A stretch of DNA of 10,176 nt from Chitinophagaceae bacterium (lineage in GTDB: Bacteria; Bacteroidota; Bacteroidia; Chitinophagales; Chitinophagaceae). The stretch covers positions 17,221 to 27,396 of the forward strand of contig VIKJ01000006.1 in the NCBI GenBank assembly GCA_008080615.1, written 5' to 3'. The notes below the pieces were generated by a model. It ran no database searches. It saw only the letters and a program-made list of their open reading frames with translations, and was not told where the DNA came from. This document shows, in pieces, positions 7,280 to 10,176 of the stretch (within the stretch, counting starts at the first letter, position 1; every line of letters starts with the position of its first letter). The position numbers were made by a program, and so were the translations under genes.

Positions 7280-8557
7280 ATGACCGCATTTGATTCTTTT
7301 AATTTGGCTTGGAGAACTGTTAAAAGCAATAAGCTTAGAGCAGGAATTACTATTGCAATTATTGCCTTTGGTATAATGGCTTTAATTGGCATTATCACTG
7401 CGATTGAGTCAATGAATCAAAGCTTGAAAGAGAGTTTCTCTTCAATGGGTGCAAACGCATTTAATATTCGGTTTAAAGAGACTAGGGCTCGGTTTGGACC
7501 AGGTGGAGGAGATGATGTACAAAAAACCAAGCGCGGGCAGAAAATTAAAAAATCTAATTTAGGTAAACCCATTCGGTTAGAAGAAGCTGAATTTTTTAAA
7601 ACCAACTACGATTTTCCAAGAGCTGCTGTAAGTATTTATAGACGTGGGCCAGGAGGTCAGGAATTACATTATCAAGATAAAAAAACCAACCCGCAGGTAA
7701 CCGTATGGGGGGGAGACGAAAATTACTTGGCAGTTAATGGATACAATATCAATTTAGGTAGAAACCTAAATAATTTAGATATACAGAGTGGTAGAAATGT
7801 ATGCTTAATTGGAAGCAATGTTGCAATAAAATTATTTGGCGACAAACCAGAAAAAAGCATTGATAAAATCATTAAAGTAGGTAGTAATCCCTACAGGGTA
7901 ATAGGCTTATTAAAGGCCAAGGGTTCTAGTGCCATGTTGCGTCAAGATGATATGATCTTAACGTCTTATACCAATGTTAGACGCTTTGCCAATGCAAGTA
8001 CTTCATATTTGCTTGGGGTTATTGTAGGTAGTATCAATGAATTGCCTGTAGCTACAGATGAAGCTGCTTCTGTATTTAGGGCAGTAAGAAAATTAGAGCC
8101 AGTTGAAGAAAATAATTTTGTAATTGAAAAGAGTGACAAGTTTGCTGAATTGTTTATTGGCTTCTTAGGTAGCATCACAGGTGCTGCAAGTGCAATTGGC
8201 TTAATCACTTTAATTGGCGCAGCAATAGGACTAATGAATATCATGCTAGTATCGGTAAATGAGCGTACCAAAGAAGTTGGGTTAATTAAAGCCCTTGGAG
8301 GAAAAAGTAAGAACGTAAGGCAGCAATTTCTTTTTGAAAGCATGATCATTAGTTTACTAGGTGCTATTTGTGGAATTATTCTAGGCGTATTAGTAGGCAA
8401 TCTTTTTGGAATAATATTGAACACCGGATTTGTAGTACCATGGGCTTGGGTTGCGATTGGTATTATTATTTGCTCTATAGTAGGATTGGCCGCGGGTATT
8501 TACCCTGCAATGAAGGCAGCTAAATTAAATCCGATTGTGGCACTTAGGTACGAATAA
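7280..8557 (+). CDS. ABC transporter permease, MacB/FtsX type
   Basis: This 425-residue inner-membrane protein belongs to the type VII (MacB/LolCE/FtsX-like) ABC permeases, which work with a separate ATPase to drive periplasmic export or lipoprotein handling rather than transport through the membrane. The N-terminus (FNLAWRTVKSNKLRAGITIA) has the usual amphipathic stretch and first helix at about 22-43. A large extracytoplasmic MacB_PCD-like domain fills about 44-290. Three helices follow at about 301-325, 354-380 and 388-410. The FtsX-family coupling motif NERTKEVGLIKALGGK is at 327-342, and the C-terminus AGIYPAMKAAKLNPIVALRYE-like ending is typical. Residues 69-96 are a Gly/Lys/Arg-rich insert (GPGGGDDVQKTKRGQKIKK). 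No ATPase gene adjoins it, so the partner must be elsewhere. ATG 7280 is the first ATG after an in-frame stop at 7202. The substrate is unknown. Confidence 0.88.
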   Translation: MTAFDSFNLAWRTVKSNKLRAGITIAIIAFGIMALIGIITAIESMNQSLKESFSSMGANAFNIRFKETRARFGPGGGDDVQKTKRGQKIKKSNLGKPIRLEEAEFFKTNYDFPRAAVSIYRRGPGGQELHYQDKKTNPQVTVWGGDENYLAVNGYNINLGRNLNNLDIQSGRNVCLIGSNVAIKLFGDKPEKSIDKIIKVGSNPYRVIGLLKAKGSSAMLRQDDMILTSYTNVRRFANASTSYLLGVIVGSINELPVATDEAASVFRAVRKLEPVEENNFVIEKSDKFAELFIGFLGSITGAASAIGLITLIGAAIGLMNIMLVSVNERTKEVGLIKALGGKSKNVRQQFLFESMIISLLGAICGIILGVLVGNLFGIILNTGFVVPWAWVAIGIIICSIVGLAAGIYPAMKAAKLNPIVALRYE

Positions 8558-8575
8558 AACTTCGTTCATTTTATT
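8553..8575. terminator. Weak A/T inverted repeat between convergent genes
   Basis: AATAAAA (8553-8559) pairs with TTTTATT (8569-8575) across a 9-nt loop, in the 17-nt gap between the permease stop and the stop of the opposite-strand gene. The position is right for a shared bidirectional terminator, but the stem is only seven A/T pairs and would be unstable. This is a low-confidence call. Confidence 0.2.
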
Positions 8576-9288
8576 TATTGCTGCTTAAAAGCTTTGAGCT
8601 TTTCGTTAATATAATACTTAATGTCTTCTTCTGTTTTATGTTGGCGTAGCCATTCATAAGAAGGTCGGTGCAATTGCATAAACGATTGCAATGCGTCATC
8701 TTTTAATCCACTGTATTTAGTAACGATAGAAGAAGGGAATCGATAATTAATATAAGCTTCTCTTTCATTGGTTTCAAAAAATGCAAAAGCCTTTCGTTTA
8801 TTTTTCTCTTTCTTAGAATAACGATCTAAACTAATTCCCAATCCTGCTCCGGAATTTGATAAAGCAAATGTGGGTATGGTATAGTTAACAATATTTTGCA
8901 AGAAATCAGTTCTTCTTTCTATACTATCCATTTGATAGGCGCTCATTCCTTTTGCAAATACTGTTACATTTCCCAATGAGTGGGCAAGAGGAGATAAGAA
9001 TAAGTAAAGGGTATCTTTTTGCAAACTTTTTTTATGAAATGCTACTGTATCAAAATGATAGCCTACAGCAGCAAAAGATAGAATTTGGTTTTCTAATAAT
9101 TCAATTTTAAAAACACCCACATTACTGGTCATGACCGTATTTTTTGTATTGAGGTTGGTAACACTAGCCAATACAATTCTTTCCCTGGTTGCACTATCGC
9201 GTAAAACTCCAATCACCCTATTTTGCTTTTGGGCCATCGCATTAGTAGAAATAATGAATAAACAAATCAGGAATAGGAAAGACCGCAT
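8575..9288 (-). CDS. Secreted carboxypeptidase-like regulatory domain protein, function unknown
   Basis: This 237-residue protein begins with a signal peptide (MRSFLFLICLFIISTNAMA, likely cleaved after Ala19; no proper lipobox), so it should be exported to the periplasm or outer-membrane space. Residues about 23-100 resemble the carboxypeptidase-like regulatory beta-sandwich domain (CarboxypepD_reg-like), found at the N-terminus of many Bacteroidota TonB-dependent transporters and also alone. The pattern GVLRDSATRERIVLASVTN, then a glycine turn (NVGVFKIEL), then LSFAAVGYHFDTV is characteristic. Residues about 115-237 are charged and probably helical, with a basic patch SKKEKNKRKAF and a C-terminal run including LKDDALQSFMQLHRPSYEWL. 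I recognise similar proteins as hypothetical in this phylum but know no function. There is no beta-barrel, so it is not itself a transporter. Its likely promoter lies at 9302-9309. Confidence 0.75.
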   Translation of the reverse strand: MRSFLFLICLFIISTNAMAQKQNRVIGVLRDSATRERIVLASVTNLNTKNTVMTSNVGVFKIELLENQILSFAAVGYHFDTVAFHKKSLQKDTLYLFLSPLAHSLGNVTVFAKGMSAYQMDSIERRTDFLQNIVNYTIPTFALSNSGAGLGISLDRYSKKEKNKRKAFAFFETNEREAYINYRFPSSIVTKYSGLKDDALQSFMQLHRPSYEWLRQHKTEEDIKYYINEKLKAFKQQ

Positions 9289-9301
9289 GGAACTTTTTTT
9301 T

Positions 9302-9309
9302 CAAAGTTA
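9302..9309 (-). promoter_or_regulatory. Likely Bacteroidota -7 promoter element
   Basis: Read on the minus strand, this is TAACTTTG, an exact match to the known Bacteroidota sigma-ABfr -7 consensus TAnnTTTG. It lies 13 nt upstream of the ATG at 9288, so transcription would start roughly 8-10 nt before the gene and leave a very short leader. A clear -33 TTTG is not visible; the corresponding region falls within the terminator hairpin of the upstream gene (TCTGTG). Confidence 0.45.
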
Positions 9310-9314
9310 GGGAT

Positions 9315-9349
9315 AAAAAAACCTCACAGATTTTAAAGTCTGTGAGGTT
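9315..9349 (-). terminator. Intrinsic terminator of the metalloprotease gene
   Basis: On the minus strand, AACCTCACAGA and TCTGTGAGGTT form a perfect 11-bp stem (9339-9349 with 9320-9330) around an 8-nt loop, followed by a run of seven T (9315-9321, two of them overlapping the stem end). It begins 39 nt after the protease stop. On the plus strand no T-run follows the stem, so it should act mainly in the minus direction. Confidence 0.88.
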
Positions 9350-9388
9350 GAATAAATTAACAATCTTCTAAGTAATTGCTATAGAAAA

Positions 9389-10176
9389 TTATTTAGGATC
9401 AAGTGCCTGCTTAATTTTTTCAGCAAGATCTTGTAAATGAATTCTACTTAATTTATCTGAATATCCTGCAGTAGCACTATTAATCTGAGCACGTAAACCA
9501 ACCAATTGGGCACGTACAATTGCAGGCACATCACTTTTATTTAAATCAATAGAAGCGCCACCTCTTCCTCCAACTACAATGGTAATGCCAGCAGCTGGGG
9601 CAGGGTTAATGATATTCGATAATTTATCTACATAGCTCATTTGTAACAATCTGCGATATTGGTCAATGGTTTTTTTACCATTCAATTCACTGAATAAACC
9701 AGCTTGAACATCATTCAATAATTCCATTGCATTGTAAGCTTTATCCGCACCAAAACGATTGTTAGCTAATTGCAAACGGCCAAGTCTTGTTCCGCTGATT
9801 AAACTACCTAATGCACTTTCTTGTGCAGACATAATTGGATCGTTAGAAACAGGGTTATTAAACTTGTTCCACAATTCACGATCAATTAGCCAATTGGGTG
9901 TTTCAAAAATTTGTTTATTTAAAAACGCAACAGCTTCTTTTTGACGCGCTTTAGGTGTTACTTCATAAACGGCTTCATTTTGTTCTGCTGTTTTCAATGT
10001 TTCGTAAATACCTCCAACGTTAGCTGTTACATGGCCCATATAGCGTCTGAATTGACCCAACACTTGACCATACATTACACTGATGTTTTCAAATTGATCA
10101 TTTTCTTCTTTAGTCCATTCTGGTAATCCTTTCAATACTCTTTTTAAGTTCATGATACCATATTCAGAAGCCTTCA
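9389..10176 (-). CDS. Zinc-dependent metalloprotease (DUF5117/DUF4953 type), C-terminal part
   Basis: The frame is open to the right edge. Before the Met at 10153 it reads KASEYGI, continuing into MNLKRVLKGLPEW, so this methionine is internal and the gene starts outside the window; 262 residues are visible. The stretch SEYGIMNLKRVLKGLPEW, then MYGQVLGQFRRYMGHVTANV with GGIYET, then KEAVAFLNKQIFETPNWL matches, from my knowledge of the family, the C-terminal region of large Bacteroidota exported zinc-dependent proteases with DUF5117 and DUF4953 (met-zincin-like) domains, usually about 800 residues. The catalytic HExxH motif lies upstream and cannot be checked. Near the C-terminus is a glycine-rich turn (ITIVVGGRGGASID) followed by a charged helical end (IHLQDLAEKIKQALDPK). 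A strong terminator follows at 9315-9349. The physiological substrate is unknown. Confidence 0.78.
   Translation of the reverse strand, partial: KASEYGIMNLKRVLKGLPEWTKEENDQFENISVMYGQVLGQFRRYMGHVTANVGGIYETLKTAEQNEAVYEVTPKARQKEAVAFLNKQIFETPNWLIDRELWNKFNNPVSNDPIMSAQESALGSLISGTRLGRLQLANNRFGADKAYNAMELLNDVQAGLFSELNGKKTIDQYRRLLQMSYVDKLSNIINPAPAAGITIVVGGRGGASIDLNKSDVPAIVRAQLVGLRAQINSATAGYSDKLSRIHLQDLAEKIKQALDPK

Noticed and set aside
7966..8424. 152-codon ORF on the minus strand
   Set aside because: It lies wholly antisense to the confidently identified ABC permease, and its composition (repeated Pro/Ile/Ser runs) is the shadow of membrane-helix codons.
9759..10126. Two 61-codon plus-strand ORFs
   Set aside because: Both are antisense to the metalloprotease C-terminal region, which has family-like sequence throughout; neither plus-strand product looks like a protein family.
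10151..10153. ATG at 10153 (minus strand) as the start of a 254-residue protein
   Set aside because: The frame stays open to the edge and the residues before it (SEYGI) belong to the same conserved protease motif, so this is an internal methionine.

Overview
This window looks like a chromosomal segment of a Bacteroidota bacterium, most likely from the Chitinophagaceae/Chitinophagales side. That placement rests on low GC content by eye, A/T-rich spacers with no Shine-Dalgarno sequences, a match to the Bacteroidota -7 promoter element (TAnnTTTG), and two protein types typical of the phylum: a secreted protein with a carboxypeptidase-like regulatory domain, and the C-terminal part of a DUF5117/DUF4953-type zinc metalloprotease. 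The genus assignment is inference only.

Positions 1-7191 (+ strand) hold the distal half of a respiratory complex I operon in canonical order: nuoH (5' end outside the window), nuoI, nuoJ, nuoK, nuoL, nuoM, nuoN. Spacers are 1-51 nt, so the genes are probably co-transcribed. Together they encode the quinone-site subunit (NuoH), the two-cluster ferredoxin-like subunit (NuoI), the small membrane subunits (NuoJ, NuoK) and the three antiporter-like proton-pumping subunits (NuoL, NuoM, NuoN). The most notable point is that nuoL is broken by a frameshift near 3540-3549. All conserved parts of NuoL are present, but they are split between two reading frames. The nuoI-nuoJ spacer holds A/T-rich 7-nt repeats, an 8-bp inverted repeat and a near-copy of the nuoI translation start that opens a 9-codon mini-ORF.

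Positions 7192-8557 (+ strand) hold an 88-nt spacer with a 14-bp perfect palindrome just upstream of a MacB/FtsX-type ABC transporter permease that has no ATPase domain of its own.

Positions 8575-10176 (- strand) hold two genes convergent with the first block. The left edge of this block is a small secreted protein of unknown function with an N-terminal carboxypeptidase-like regulatory domain. The right edge is the C-terminal 262 residues of a zinc-dependent metalloprotease that runs off the window. Between them lie a clear intrinsic terminator for the protease gene and, directly after it, a likely promoter for the small secreted protein.

No tRNA, rRNA, CRISPR array, insertion sequence or phage gene was seen, and no gene-free stretch exceeds about 100 nt. 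Most of the window is ordinary housekeeping sequence. I did not find a convincing undescribed system.
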